A program made the position numbers and the translations under genes. Under the pieces are notes generated by a model. The model was not told where the DNA came from. It saw only the letters and a program-made list of their open reading frames with translations, and made no database searches. Positions 7,128-15,640 of a stretch of 56,026 bases of DNA are shown here, in pieces. Numbering within the stretch: the first letter of the stretch is position 1; the number at the start of each line of letters is the position of its first letter. Source of the DNA: Alphaproteobacteria bacterium (GTDB lineage Bacteria; Pseudomonadota; Alphaproteobacteria; RF32; CAG-239); contig JAGBLF010000016.1 in NCBI GenBank assembly GCA_017635595.1, positions 1 to 56,026 of the forward strand, written 5' to 3'.

Positions 7128-9386
7128 TTATAAACTGGTACCAAAGTTCAAACGGAACACTTCTGTTTCATCATACGGTGCTTTTGATACAGGGAACCCA
7201 AAGTCAATATTAATTTTACCCATCGGAGACATCCAGTCGAAACCGAAACCGACAGAACTTCTTAATTTTGACGTATAATCAATTTTTTGAGAATTAAAGT
7301 TATCCGGTTTGCCCAAAGCACCTAAATCCCAGAAGGTTCTACCTTTAATACCCAGTTCATCCAAACCGATCGGGAACGTTAATTCGGCACCGGAATACAT
7401 CATCCAGTTACCACCCAACGCATCGTCCGTCTGTTTATCACGGGCACCGATACCGGCAAACTCAAAACCGCGCATTGTCTGTCCGCCCAAATAATAACGA
7501 TCGGACATACGAACATCTTCTCCGCCGTAACCGACAATATAACCGCCGGTCGAGAATAGTTTTAATGTATAATAGTCGTAGAATGTATAGAACTTGTACA
7601 CTTTAGCATCAAAACGATTATATTTTGTATCGCCGCCTAAACCGGAAACATCGTGTCCGAATAACAAGTAATAACCTTCTTTTGTATTAACGGCACTGTC
7701 ACGTTTATCATACACCAGAGTTTGACCGAAAGCTGATGTTGTCGCACTGCCCTGCTCGGCTTTAACATATTCGGAAGCATATGATTTAACGTTTCTGATT
7801 TTATTTGTGCTGTATGTATAGCGAGCCATATGATACAAATTATCCGTATATTTCCAGCCGAATCTGGTACGTGCACCGGTCGTACGTGTATCATAAGAAG
7901 CTTCGTCTTTATAGTCTTGATCCTGCATAAACAAATCAATACCGGCACTTAAACGACGCCCTAAGAAATACGGCTCGGTAAAGTTGATATCATAGTCTTT
8001 CGTTCTTTCGGAAAAACCGATATTAAATCCGAGCTCTTGCCCTTTACCGCGGAAATTATTCTCGGTAACACCGGCACGTAACAAGGCACCGTTTGTTGTT
8101 GAATAACCGATACCGACATTAAAATAACCCGTCGACTTTTCTTCAACCTTGGTATTAACGTCTACTTTATCATCTCCTACGGAATCCGTTTGGATATCAA
8201 CTTTGCTGAAGAAATTTAAGTTTTCGATATTACGACGCGAATCACGTAATTTGGAAACATTTAAGGCATCACCTTCGTCCAGACGGAATTCACGGCGAAT
8301 AACTTCATCCAAAGTACGATCATTACCGGTAATATTAATTCGATTAATAAAGATACGCTCACTTTCGTTAATAACGAAATTAACATCTATTTTACCATCC
8401 TCGGGACGACGGTTATATTCCGGCGAAACATCGACAAAGGCAAAACCTTTTTTACCCAAAGTTTCTGTCATTTCGGAAACGGATTTTTCAACACCTTCGG
8501 AATTGAACCAATCGCCTTCTTCGATTTCCAAATCTTTATACAAAGACTTGGTGTCTACGCCGTTGATATTGGATATGATCTCTGTTTTGCCGACTTCATA
8601 ACGCGGACCTTCTTCTAAAGTAAAGGTTAAGATAAATGATTTACGATCTTCACTCAATTCAGCGACGGCTGATTGGACCGAAAAATCGGCATAACCGCGG
8701 CTTGTATAGAAGCGGCGCAGCAATTCTTTATCATATTCCATTTTTTCGGCATCATAATTTTCGGCCGAACTGAAAAAGCGATACCAGCGGCTTTCTTTAC
8801 TCATAATTTCATCTTGTAAATCAGATGCCGAATAGTGTACATTACCCAAGAAATTGATTTTATCGATTTTAGCGGCCGTACCTTCGTCAATTTCATAAAT
8901 CAAATCAACACGATTTTCTTCGCGTTCGATTATTTTCGGATCTACCGTTACCGAATAACGGCCGGTTTTACGATATACGTCCAAAATTCTTTGTACATCT
9001 TGCTGTACTTTGGCTTTATCAAAAATCGAACGCGGGCCCAATTGGACTTCGGCTTCCAAAACTTTATCATCTATCTTATCATTACCGTCAAACGCACGTT
9101 TACCGATAATTGGATTTTCTTTAACCGTAATTTTTAAGGTGTTACGGTCAGTGGTATCAAAGTTAATATCACTGAAAAGTCCGGTGTTATACAAACTTCT
9201 GAAAGAGCTATCCAAATCATCTTGAGATACGGTGCTTTCGGCTTGCACGCTCATGTATGACAAAACGGTTTCTTTTTCAACGCGTTGCAAACCTTCAATA
9301 TCAATTTGCTTAATATAGAAGTCTTCTGCATACGCTTGCAACGAAACCAAACTGGAAAGAAGTCCGACATATAGTATTTTTTTCAT
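7128..9386 (-). CDS. bamA: Outer membrane protein assembly factor BamA
   Basis: BamA inserts beta-barrel proteins into the outer membrane. The 752-residue product begins with a signal peptide ([20 protein letters not shown]). About five POTRA repeats follow (residues 22-420), recognisable by recurring 'I..I...GN......L' strands. The C-terminal 16-strand barrel contains the lid-loop motif RGFEFAG and ends in phenylalanine-rich strands. It sits 15 bp after rseP. The periplasmic chaperone gene skp (ompH), usual between bamA and lpxD, is absent here. Confidence 0.96.
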   Translation of the reverse strand: MKKILYVGLLSSLVSLQAYAEDFYIKQIDIEGLQRVEKETVLSYMSVQAESTVSQDDLDSSFRSLYNTGLFSDINFDTTDRNTLKITVKENPIIGKRAFDGNDKIDDKVLEAEVQLGPRSIFDKAKVQQDVQRILDVYRKTGRYSVTVDPKIIEREENRVDLIYEIDEGTAAKIDKINFLGNVHYSASDLQDEIMSKESRWYRFFSSAENYDAEKMEYDKELLRRFYTSRGYADFSVQSAVAELSEDRKSFILTFTLEEGPRYEVGKTEIISNINGVDTKSLYKDLEIEEGDWFNSEGVEKSVSEMTETLGKKGFAFVDVSPEYNRRPEDGKIDVNFVINESERIFINRINITGNDRTLDEVIRREFRLDEGDALNVSKLRDSRRNIENLNFFSKVDIQTDSVGDDKVDVNTKVEEKSTGYFNVGIGYSTTNGALLRAGVTENNFRGKGQELGFNIGFSERTKDYDINFTEPYFLGRRLSAGIDLFMQDQDYKDEASYDTRTTGARTRFGWKYTDNLYHMARYTYSTNKIRNVKSYASEYVKAEQGSATTSAFGQTLVYDKRDSAVNTKEGYYLLFGHDVSGLGGDTKYNRFDAKVYKFYTFYDYYTLKLFSTGGYIVGYGGEDVRMSDRYYLGGQTMRGFEFAGIGARDKQTDDALGGNWMMYSGAELTFPIGLDELGIKGRTFWDLGALGKPDNFNSQKIDYTSKLRSSVGFGFDWMSPMGKINIDFGFPVSKAPYDETEVFRLNFGTSL

Positions 9387-9401
9387 TTTATTTTTCCTTT
9401 A

Positions 9402-10814
9402 TTAGTCAAACCAACGACTGATTAAATGGGTTATATCATTCCAAGTAGCAAACAGCATAATACCCAATACTATGCATAAGCCGACTTTGAAAATATTTTC
9501 TTTTACATTAGGTTTAAGTTCTTTTCCTATAACGAGTTCAACCAAAAATATTACCAGACTGCCGCCGTCTAATACCGGAATCGGCAACAAGTTAATCAAA
9601 CCCAAATTAACGGATAACAGAGCCATAAAATATATAAAACTGATTAAACCGCCTGTCTTGCTGATATCGCCGGACATTTCGGCAATGCGAATAATGCCGC
9701 CGACATCTTTACCGCCGCGGCTTCCCGTAATCATTTGTCCTAAACCGCGCAGAGTTACAACCGTTAAATCATAGGTTTCGGCAAAACCTTCTTTAACAGC
9801 TTCCGCAAACGACATCTCTGCCGTAAAATCGACTTTCGGTAAAGATTGAATACCAAGCATCCGACGCTTAACTTTGTGACCGTCACTCTGTTCAAAATCG
9901 GTATCTTTTAAAGTAACGTTAATTGACATCGGGCGCTGCAGAGTTATTTCCATTTCCTCATCAATATGCTCCGAAGCGTATCGTCTGAAGTTTTCTGAGG
10001 TTTTTATAGGTTCACCGTTAATTGATTCAATAATATCACCAACCTTAAAGCCGACCTTTTCGGCAGCACTGTTTTCAATAATATCATGCACAATCGGCAA
10101 ACCCGCCTCATTAGCATTTTTTTCGTCCTTGAGCTGAAAAATAAGGCCTAATATTTTTTCTTTTCTTTGATAATCACCAAACACAAATACCGTTTCTTCA
10201 GCACTTATTTTAAAAGTCATCGGGCGTTCAATTTCAACAATGACATCATCTGTTTCGGAAAGCGCAACCTCATTACTCAGAGATTGGAAATCAGGTGTTA
10301 AATTACCGTTGAGCGTAATAATACGGTCACCCTCCATAATACCGGCAGCCTCGGCAGCTTCGCCCGGTATCACTTTACCGACAATTGACGGATAAACCAT
10401 CTTACCGAAACTGTAAAAGAGCATAACAAAAACAACGACGGCAAACAGATAGTTAAACAGCGGACCGGCAACGACAATGCAAATTTTTTTCCATGCCGCC
10501 TGCAAAGGGAAAGCTCCTTTTTTATCTTCTTCGGATAAGTTTTTAAGACCCTCATCTACAGTCGATGATGATGCATCGGCATCACCCAAAAACTGACAAT
10601 ACCCGCCGAGCGGTACGGCAGATATTTTCCAACGCGTACCGTATTTATCGGTACGGCTCCAAAGTTCTTTTCCGAAACCGATGGAAAAAGCCACAACCTT
10701 AACACCCAGCAAACGGGCAATAATAAAATGGCCAAACTCGTGCACAAATACCAATATGCCTAATAAAACAATAAAAGGCACAACATAGTAAATAATATTT
10801 AACAATATATCCAT
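9402..10814 (-). CDS. rseP: RIP metalloprotease (site-2 protease) RseP
   Basis: This inner-membrane zinc protease cleaves membrane-anchored anti-sigma factors and leftover signal peptides. With the start at ATG 10814 (GGTGAGGG immediately upstream) it is 470 residues. An 18-residue extension to 10868 would overlap cdsA and has no RBS. The zinc motif HEFGH is at 25-29 in the first membrane helix. Two PDZ domains lie in the periplasmic part ('GKVIPGEAAEAAG...GDRI' and 'ENSAAEKVGFKVGD'). NLLPIPVLDGG, carrying the third zinc ligand, lies near the C-terminus. It shares a transcript with cdsA and bamA. Confidence 0.94.
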   Translation of the reverse strand: MDILLNIIYYVVPFIVLLGILVFVHEFGHFIIARLLGVKVVAFSIGFGKELWSRTDKYGTRWKISAVPLGGYCQFLGDADASSSTVDEGLKNLSEEDKKGAFPLQAAWKKICIVVAGPLFNYLFAVVVFVMLFYSFGKMVYPSIVGKVIPGEAAEAAGIMEGDRIITLNGNLTPDFQSLSNEVALSETDDVIVEIERPMTFKISAEETVFVFGDYQRKEKILGLIFQLKDEKNANEAGLPIVHDIIENSAAEKVGFKVGDIIESINGEPIKTSENFRRYASEHIDEEMEITLQRPMSINVTLKDTDFEQSDGHKVKRRMLGIQSLPKVDFTAEMSFAEAVKEGFAETYDLTVVTLRGLGQMITGSRGGKDVGGIIRIAEMSGDISKTGGLISFIYFMALLSVNLGLINLLPIPVLDGGSLVIFLVELVIGKELKPNVKENIFKVGLCIVLGIMLFATWNDITHLISRWFD

Positions 10815-10824
10815 TACCCTCACC

Positions 10825-11727
10825 TTATAAAATATACGTAAAGCAAATATACATAAACGGTGCGGCAAAAATCAAACCGTCTACCCGATCAAATACACCA
10901 CCGTGCCCCGGAATTAATTTTGACGAATCTTTAACGCCTACCGTTCTTTTAATTGCCGACTCAATTAAATCACCGACCTGCGCCAGCAATGCAAGCAGTA
11001 CGGCCAACACCGCATATAACATCTGACTATCGATATTTAAACGAACCCGCCAGGAATCGTGTGAAAATGAAATATAACGGAATTTGGTAAAATCATAAAA
11101 CGGGATTTCCAAAACTTTTGTGCAGAAATACATAAATATAATGCTGACCGATACCGCCAACAAAACACCGCCGCACAAACCGGACCATGTTTTATTCGGA
11201 CTGATTTTCGGTGCCAGTTTCGGACCGCGTAAATTGCAGCCGACAACCAAACCGCCTATATCCATACTCCAAACCATAAGGAAAAACCATAATGTCATGA
11301 TAAAACTGTAGTTATAACGCGGATCAAAATTACCCTCGCTCGGATCAAAATAGCGATAAATCCAAACCAACGAAGCGACACCTATAGATATATACGGGAC
11401 ACCGAGTGTTACCAATCTGCGATGTTTTTCCTTATCGGCAATTACCCAGACAACCAATGTTACAACCGCAATCATCGGTAAAACAACCGCAAAATCGTAA
11501 GTCCAAATTGATGAGGCCAAGCTGATAATATAAGCCGTTACATAATGCGAAGCAGTTTCGGGGGCAGACAGCATATTCGCCCATTCCCATGCCAGTAAGC
11601 CGCCTACAATAACCGCCAAAATTTCGATATACGGACTACCGACATACAACGTCTCAATAGCTATCGGAATCATCACGATTGCCGCTAATATTCTTTTTGT
11701 AATCGCTCCGAATTTACGACTTACCAT
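10825..11727 (-). CDS. cdsA: Phosphatidate cytidylyltransferase
   Basis: CdsA makes CDP-diacylglycerol from phosphatidic acid and CTP at the inner membrane, the branch point for all phospholipids. The 300-residue protein is mostly hydrophobic, with about eight membrane segments. It ends in the family signature: an 'S..KR..GVKDSSKLIPGHGG' stretch followed by DRVDGL, which binds metal and CTP. It overlaps the 3' end of uppS by 14 bases, indicating coupled translation. Confidence 0.95.
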   Translation of the reverse strand: MVSRKFGAITKRILAAIVMIPIAIETLYVGSPYIEILAVIVGGLLAWEWANMLSAPETASHYVTAYIISLASSIWTYDFAVVLPMIAVVTLVVWVIADKEKHRRLVTLGVPYISIGVASLVWIYRYFDPSEGNFDPRYNYSFIMTLWFFLMVWSMDIGGLVVGCNLRGPKLAPKISPNKTWSGLCGGVLLAVSVSIIFMYFCTKVLEIPFYDFTKFRYISFSHDSWRVRLNIDSQMLYAVLAVLLALLAQVGDLIESAIKRTVGVKDSSKLIPGHGGVFDRVDGLIFAAPFMYICFTYIL

Positions 11728-12418
11728 ATCTTCTCTCCCTATCCTTATATTCTGTTATAATCTGTTTCAGCTCAACTTCCGAAAAATCCGGCCAAAAGGT
11801 TTTTGAAAAATAAAACTCCGTATATGCCGACTGCCATAGCAAATAGTTGCTGATACGCATTTCACCACTGGTCCTGATCAGTAAATCCGGATCCGGAATA
11901 TCTTTGGTATAAAGATTATCGGTAACGGTTTGCATACTAATATCATCGACATTCATTATGCCGGCCTTAACCTGCTCGGCTATGCGCCGGGTTGCCGTAA
12001 CAATTTCCTGACGACTGCCGTAACTTAATGCCACGCAAAGCGTTACCGACTTATTATCGGCAGTTTCATTTTCAATTTTTTGCATTTTTTCAATAATATC
12101 CGGAGCCAACATATAGCGTTCGCCGATAAACAGAATCCGAACATCATTTTCCTGCAGTTCTTTAAAACTGGTATCCAAATAGTGCCGCAACAGGTTCATC
12201 AAAGCATCTACTTCGGATTTCTCACGCTGCCAATTTTCGGTCGAAAAAGCGTAAACCGTCATATACTTAACACCCAGATTTTTAACCGCTTTAGCTATAT
12301 CTATCAGTGTTTCGGCACCTTTTTTATGTCCCATAGCAATCGGCAAACCGCGCTGTTTTGCCCAGCGGCGATTACCGTCCATAATAAAAGCGATATGTGT
12401 CAAACTACCGGTCGTCAC
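11714..12418 (-). CDS. uppS: Undecaprenyl diphosphate synthase (cis-prenyltransferase)
   Basis: UppS elongates farnesyl diphosphate with eight isopentenyl units to the lipid carrier for cell-wall synthesis. GTG at 12418 is chosen: AAGGA lies 8 bp upstream, it leaves 10 bp after frr, and the protein then begins at the usual point before HIAFIMDGNRRWAKQRG. The longer open frame to 12472 would overlap frr by 44 bases. The catalytic Asp is residue 14 in MDGNRRW. The C-terminal 'DLLIRTSGEMRISNYLLW' and 'FWPDF' motifs are intact. Length 234 residues, normal. Confidence 0.93.
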   Translation of the reverse strand: MTTGSLTHIAFIMDGNRRWAKQRGLPIAMGHKKGAETLIDIAKAVKNLGVKYMTVYAFSTENWQREKSEVDALMNLLRHYLDTSFKELQENDVRILFIGERYMLAPDIIEKMQKIENETADNKSVTLCVALSYGSRQEIVTATRRIAEQVKAGIMNVDDISMQTVTDNLYTKDIPDPDLLIRTSGEMRISNYLLWQSAYTEFYFSKTFWPDFSEVELKQIITEYKDRERRYGKS

Positions 12419-12428
12419 GCTAAAATCC

Positions 12429-12992
12429 TTACACCTGCATAATATCTTTTTCTTTAGCCGACAGTTGGTCATCTACTTTTTTAATGGCGTCATCGGTCCA
12501 TTTTTGAATATCGTTATTGTACTTTTTCTCTTCGTCTTCCGAAATCAAAGAATCTTTTTTCATTTTTTTGACTTCATCCATGGCATCACGGCGGATATTA
12601 CGAATAGCGACCTTTCCTTGTTCGGCATATTTACCGGCAATTTTCGAAAGCTCTTTGCGACGTTCTTCACTAAGCGGCGGAATCGGAATACGAATTAACT
12701 GACCGTCCGACATCGGGTTTAACCCTAAATCACTTTCACGCAAGGCCTTTTCGACATTTTTGGACAAGCCCTTATCCCAAACACTGATAGATAAAGTACG
12801 CGCATCCGGAACACTGACCGTACCTACTTGGCTGATGGGTGTCATACTGCCGTAAGCATCAACCAAAATACCATCCAAAAGACTGGCATGCGCACGGCCG
12901 GCACGCAATCCGCTGAAATCATTTTTCAATGTTTCCAACGTTTTATCCATTTTATGCAATGTTTGTTCTTTTAACGTATTATAATCAGTCAT
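12429..12992 (-). CDS. frr: Ribosome recycling factor
   Basis: RRF splits post-termination ribosomes together with EF-G. The 187-residue length is standard. Conserved stretches are SGLRAGRAHASLLD, VSVPDARTLSISVWDK and the hinge to helix three, PIPPLSEERRKEL. It lies 12 bp after pyrH and 10 bp before uppS, in the common alphaproteobacterial order. Confidence 0.97.
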   Translation of the reverse strand: MTDYNTLKEQTLHKMDKTLETLKNDFSGLRAGRAHASLLDGILVDAYGSMTPISQVGTVSVPDARTLSISVWDKGLSKNVEKALRESDLGLNPMSDGQLIRIPIPPLSEERRKELSKIAGKYAEQGKVAIRNIRRDAMDEVKKMKKDSLISEDEEKKYNNDIQKWTDDAIKKVDDQLSAKEKDIMQV

Positions 12993-13004
12993 AACAACCT
13001 TTCC

Positions 13005-13715
13005 TTATTTTATTAATGTATACTTTGCTTCGCCGCAGACAGCTTTCAAAACAGACTCATCGCCTTTTTGTGCAAACACCATAATCGGTATTTGATTATC
13101 ACGGGCCATAGCTATTGCCGTCATATCCATAACATCTAAATGTTTTTCCAAAACTTCGGCATAACTGATACTATCATAGCGCTTGGCATTTTTATTATAA
13201 CGCGGATCAGAATCATATACGCCGTCGACTTGCGTTGCTTTCATCACAACATCACAGTGCATTTCAGCAGCACGCAAAACAGCACCGGAATCAGTCGTAA
13301 AATACGGGCTGCCCGTCCCGCAGGCAAATAGAACCACCGTATTTTCATCCAAAACCTTTTTAGATTCTCTAAAGCTGTACGGTTCACAAATCTGTGGCAT
13401 ATTCAAACCCGAAAACACTTTTGCCGGACACCCTAAACTCTCGAGTGCCGATTTCATAGTTAAAGCATTCATAACTGTTGCCAGCATACCCATTTGGTCG
13501 GCAACACTTCTATCCATAAACGCACTGCCGTTTTTGGCACCGCGAAAAATATTGCCGCCGCCGATAACTAAACACACTTGTACACCTAAATCTCGCACGA
13601 CTTTGATTTCGCGTGCCAACTTTTGCACAACGGATGCATCAATACCCGTTTTACAATCGCCGGCCAAACCTTCGCCGGAAAGCTTCAGCATTATCCTTTT
13701 GAACTCAGGTTTCAT
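13005..13715 (-). CDS. pyrH: Uridylate kinase
   Basis: PyrH phosphorylates UMP to UDP. The 236-residue amino-acid-kinase fold shows KLSGEGLAG near the N-terminus, the GGGNIFRG loop, the UMP-binding 'DRSVADQMGMLATVMNAL', and a GTGSPYFTTDSGA segment. It is the first gene of the long minus-strand operon. The rpsB-tsf pair that often precedes it is not in this window; plsY is divergent instead. Confidence 0.96.
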   Translation of the reverse strand: MKPEFKRIMLKLSGEGLAGDCKTGIDASVVQKLAREIKVVRDLGVQVCLVIGGGNIFRGAKNGSAFMDRSVADQMGMLATVMNALTMKSALESLGCPAKVFSGLNMPQICEPYSFRESKKVLDENTVVLFACGTGSPYFTTDSGAVLRAAEMHCDVVMKATQVDGVYDSDPRYNKNAKRYDSISYAEVLEKHLDVMDMTAIAMARDNQIPIMVFAQKGDESVLKAVCGEAKYTLIK

Positions 13716-13875
13716 TATTCCACCATAAATTAATTTCTCTAGTATGTTACCTTTTTTATTTGCTTTGTCATCATTATTTTACAGGGTTTCAACAGAATTT
13801 TTAACAAATTTAAAATATGGTTGAATTTTTTAATGACTTCGGCTACAAAGAAAGCAAATATAAAGGAGGTCTGTT

Positions 13876-14514
13876 ATGATTCTTATGCTTTTAATGTGTG
13901 CTCTCGGCGGTTATTTAGCCGGTTCAATCCCTTTCGGTTTGGTGTTATGTTATTTGGCCGGTTACGGTGATATTCGTAAAATCGGTTCGCACAACATCGG
14001 TGCTACTAACGTTCTACGCACGGGTAATAAATGGTTGGCACTTTTGACGGTTATTTTAGACGCATTCAAAGCCGGTTTGGCTGCTTTTGCTGCCTATAAA
14101 TTGGTTCCTGAATTGGAAATTGCATCATTCGGCGGTCAAACGGTCACATTAAATGTTTTAGCTTCTCTCGTTGCCGGTACATTCGGTATTATCGGGCACA
14201 ATTTTCCGGTATGGCTCAAATTTAAGGGCGGTAAAGGCGTTTCTTCGGCCTTTGGTTTTATTTTGATGACACAATGGCCGGTTGCTTTAATCGCTTTGGG
14301 CATTTGGCTTGTTATGGCCTTTACTTTCCGTTATTCATCTTTATCGGCTTTAACGGCTGCCGCGGCCATGCCGATTATCGCTTTCTTTATGTGTCCGCCG
14401 ATTTATGCCGCTTTTTATACCGGTGTGGCCATATTGGTCATTGCACGCCATCATGCCAATATTGCGCGTTTAATTAAAGGTGAAGAAAGCAAAATCACAT
14501 TTAAAAAGAAATAA
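13876..14514 (+). CDS. plsY: Glycerol-3-phosphate acyltransferase PlsY
   Basis: PlsY acylates glycerol-3-phosphate from acyl phosphate, the first step of phospholipid synthesis. The 212-residue membrane protein has the signature motifs: GSIPFG near residue 16, the 'GSHNIGATNVLRTG' loop with the SxNxGATN pattern, and KFKGGKGVSS. A strong AAAGGAGG lies just before the ATG. Its stop codon overlaps the dprA start (TAATG), so the two are translationally coupled. Confidence 0.95.
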   Translation: MILMLLMCALGGYLAGSIPFGLVLCYLAGYGDIRKIGSHNIGATNVLRTGNKWLALLTVILDAFKAGLAAFAAYKLVPELEIASFGGQTVTLNVLASLVAGTFGIIGHNFPVWLKFKGGKGVSSAFGFILMTQWPVALIALGIWLVMAFTFRYSSLSALTAAAAMPIIAFFMCPPIYAAFYTGVAILVIARHHANIARLIKGEESKITFKKK

Positions 14515-15629
14515 TGGAAGCCGAAAATCTGATAAATATTTTACGACTGCTCAATACCGACGGAATCGGGCCGGTAACGTTTTATAAGTTGCTTGAAAAG
14601 CACGGCGATGTTCAAACAGCGTTGGAAGCGGTTGCACTCAAGAAAAAAGTCGTCACGATAACCGAAGCGGAATGTATGGTTGCCGATGCCGAAAAGAAAA
14701 ACATCAAGATTATTCCGTATACTGCTCCTGAGTACCCGCAAGCTTTATTGCAAATCAATGATGCGCCGCCGGTCATTTATGCTCTCGGCAATGTTGAATT
14801 GCTAAAATACCCTTATTCTGTCGGAATTGTCGGGGCGCGTAATGCCTCGATTGCCGGTCGGAAAATTGCTTCGCGAATCGCCTATGATTTAACACAGGCC
14901 GATGTGCTGGTCGTTTCGGGTATGGCGCGCGGAATAGATGCCGCCGCCCATAAAGGCGCTTTATATGCCAAACAGCAGCAAGGACCGACTATTGCGGTTT
15001 TGGGTACCGGTGTCGATGAAATATACCCGACAGAAAATACCGACTTGTATTATGATATTTGCCGGCAAGGTTTGGCTGTTTCGGAATTTGCGCCGGGAAC
15101 CAAAGCTCAAGTTTCGAATTTTCCGAGACGTAATCGAATTATTGCCGCCCTGACTCAAGGAATTTTGGTAGCCGAAGCAAATTTAAATTCAGGTTCGCTT
15201 ATTACCGCACGGCTCGCTTTGGAACAAGGTAAAGATATATTTGCCGTACCCGGATCGCCGCTTGAAAATCGCGCCGCCGGTCCCAACCGTTTAATCAAAG
15301 AAGGGGCAATATTAACAGAAAGCGCCGACGATATACTTAATGTATTAAGTATGAGTCAAAATCGGCAAATAAAAATCAAACAAACCGAATTGTTCCCTCT
15401 TGACAAAGCAAAAAATAATGTAAATATTTCTGAACAGAAAAACGCTGAAAAATCAAATTCGGATAATGTTAATCTGCTCGATTTAATCAGCTATGAAGGT
15501 GTTGATATTGATGTTTTATTGCGCACCAGCAACCTTTCGCAGGCCGATTTTTTCTCTCAGGTTCTGGATTTGGAATTTTCGGGTAAAATACAACGTCAGG
15601 CAGGAAATAAAGTCGCACGGATAAAATAG
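14514..15629 (+). CDS. dprA: DNA-processing protein DprA
   Basis: DprA binds incoming single-stranded DNA and loads RecA during natural transformation. The 371-residue protein has a SAM/HhH-like N-terminus (to about 75) and a Rossmann core. Core motifs are GIVGARNAS, VVSGMARGIDAAAHKGAL, LGTGVDEIYP, NFPRRNRIIA and LITARLALEQG. A C-terminal winged-helix (DML1-like) region follows. It starts one base before the end of plsY's stop. DprA alone does not prove competence; comEC and comF are not in the window. Confidence 0.94.
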   Translation: MEAENLINILRLLNTDGIGPVTFYKLLEKHGDVQTALEAVALKKKVVTITEAECMVADAEKKNIKIIPYTAPEYPQALLQINDAPPVIYALGNVELLKYPYSVGIVGARNASIAGRKIASRIAYDLTQADVLVVSGMARGIDAAAHKGALYAKQQQGPTIAVLGTGVDEIYPTENTDLYYDICRQGLAVSEFAPGTKAQVSNFPRRNRIIAALTQGILVAEANLNSGSLITARLALEQGKDIFAVPGSPLENRAAGPNRLIKEGAILTESADDILNVLSMSQNRQIKIKQTELFPLDKAKNNVNISEQKNAEKSNSDNVNLLDLISYEGVDIDVLLRTSNLSQADFFSQVLDLEFSGKIQRQAGNKVARIK

Positions 15630-15640
15630 GAAGCTAAAAA

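Noticed and set aside
12419..12472. N-terminal extension of uppS
   Set aside because: Overlaps frr by 44 bases and the added residues are not family-like; GTG 12418 has an RBS.
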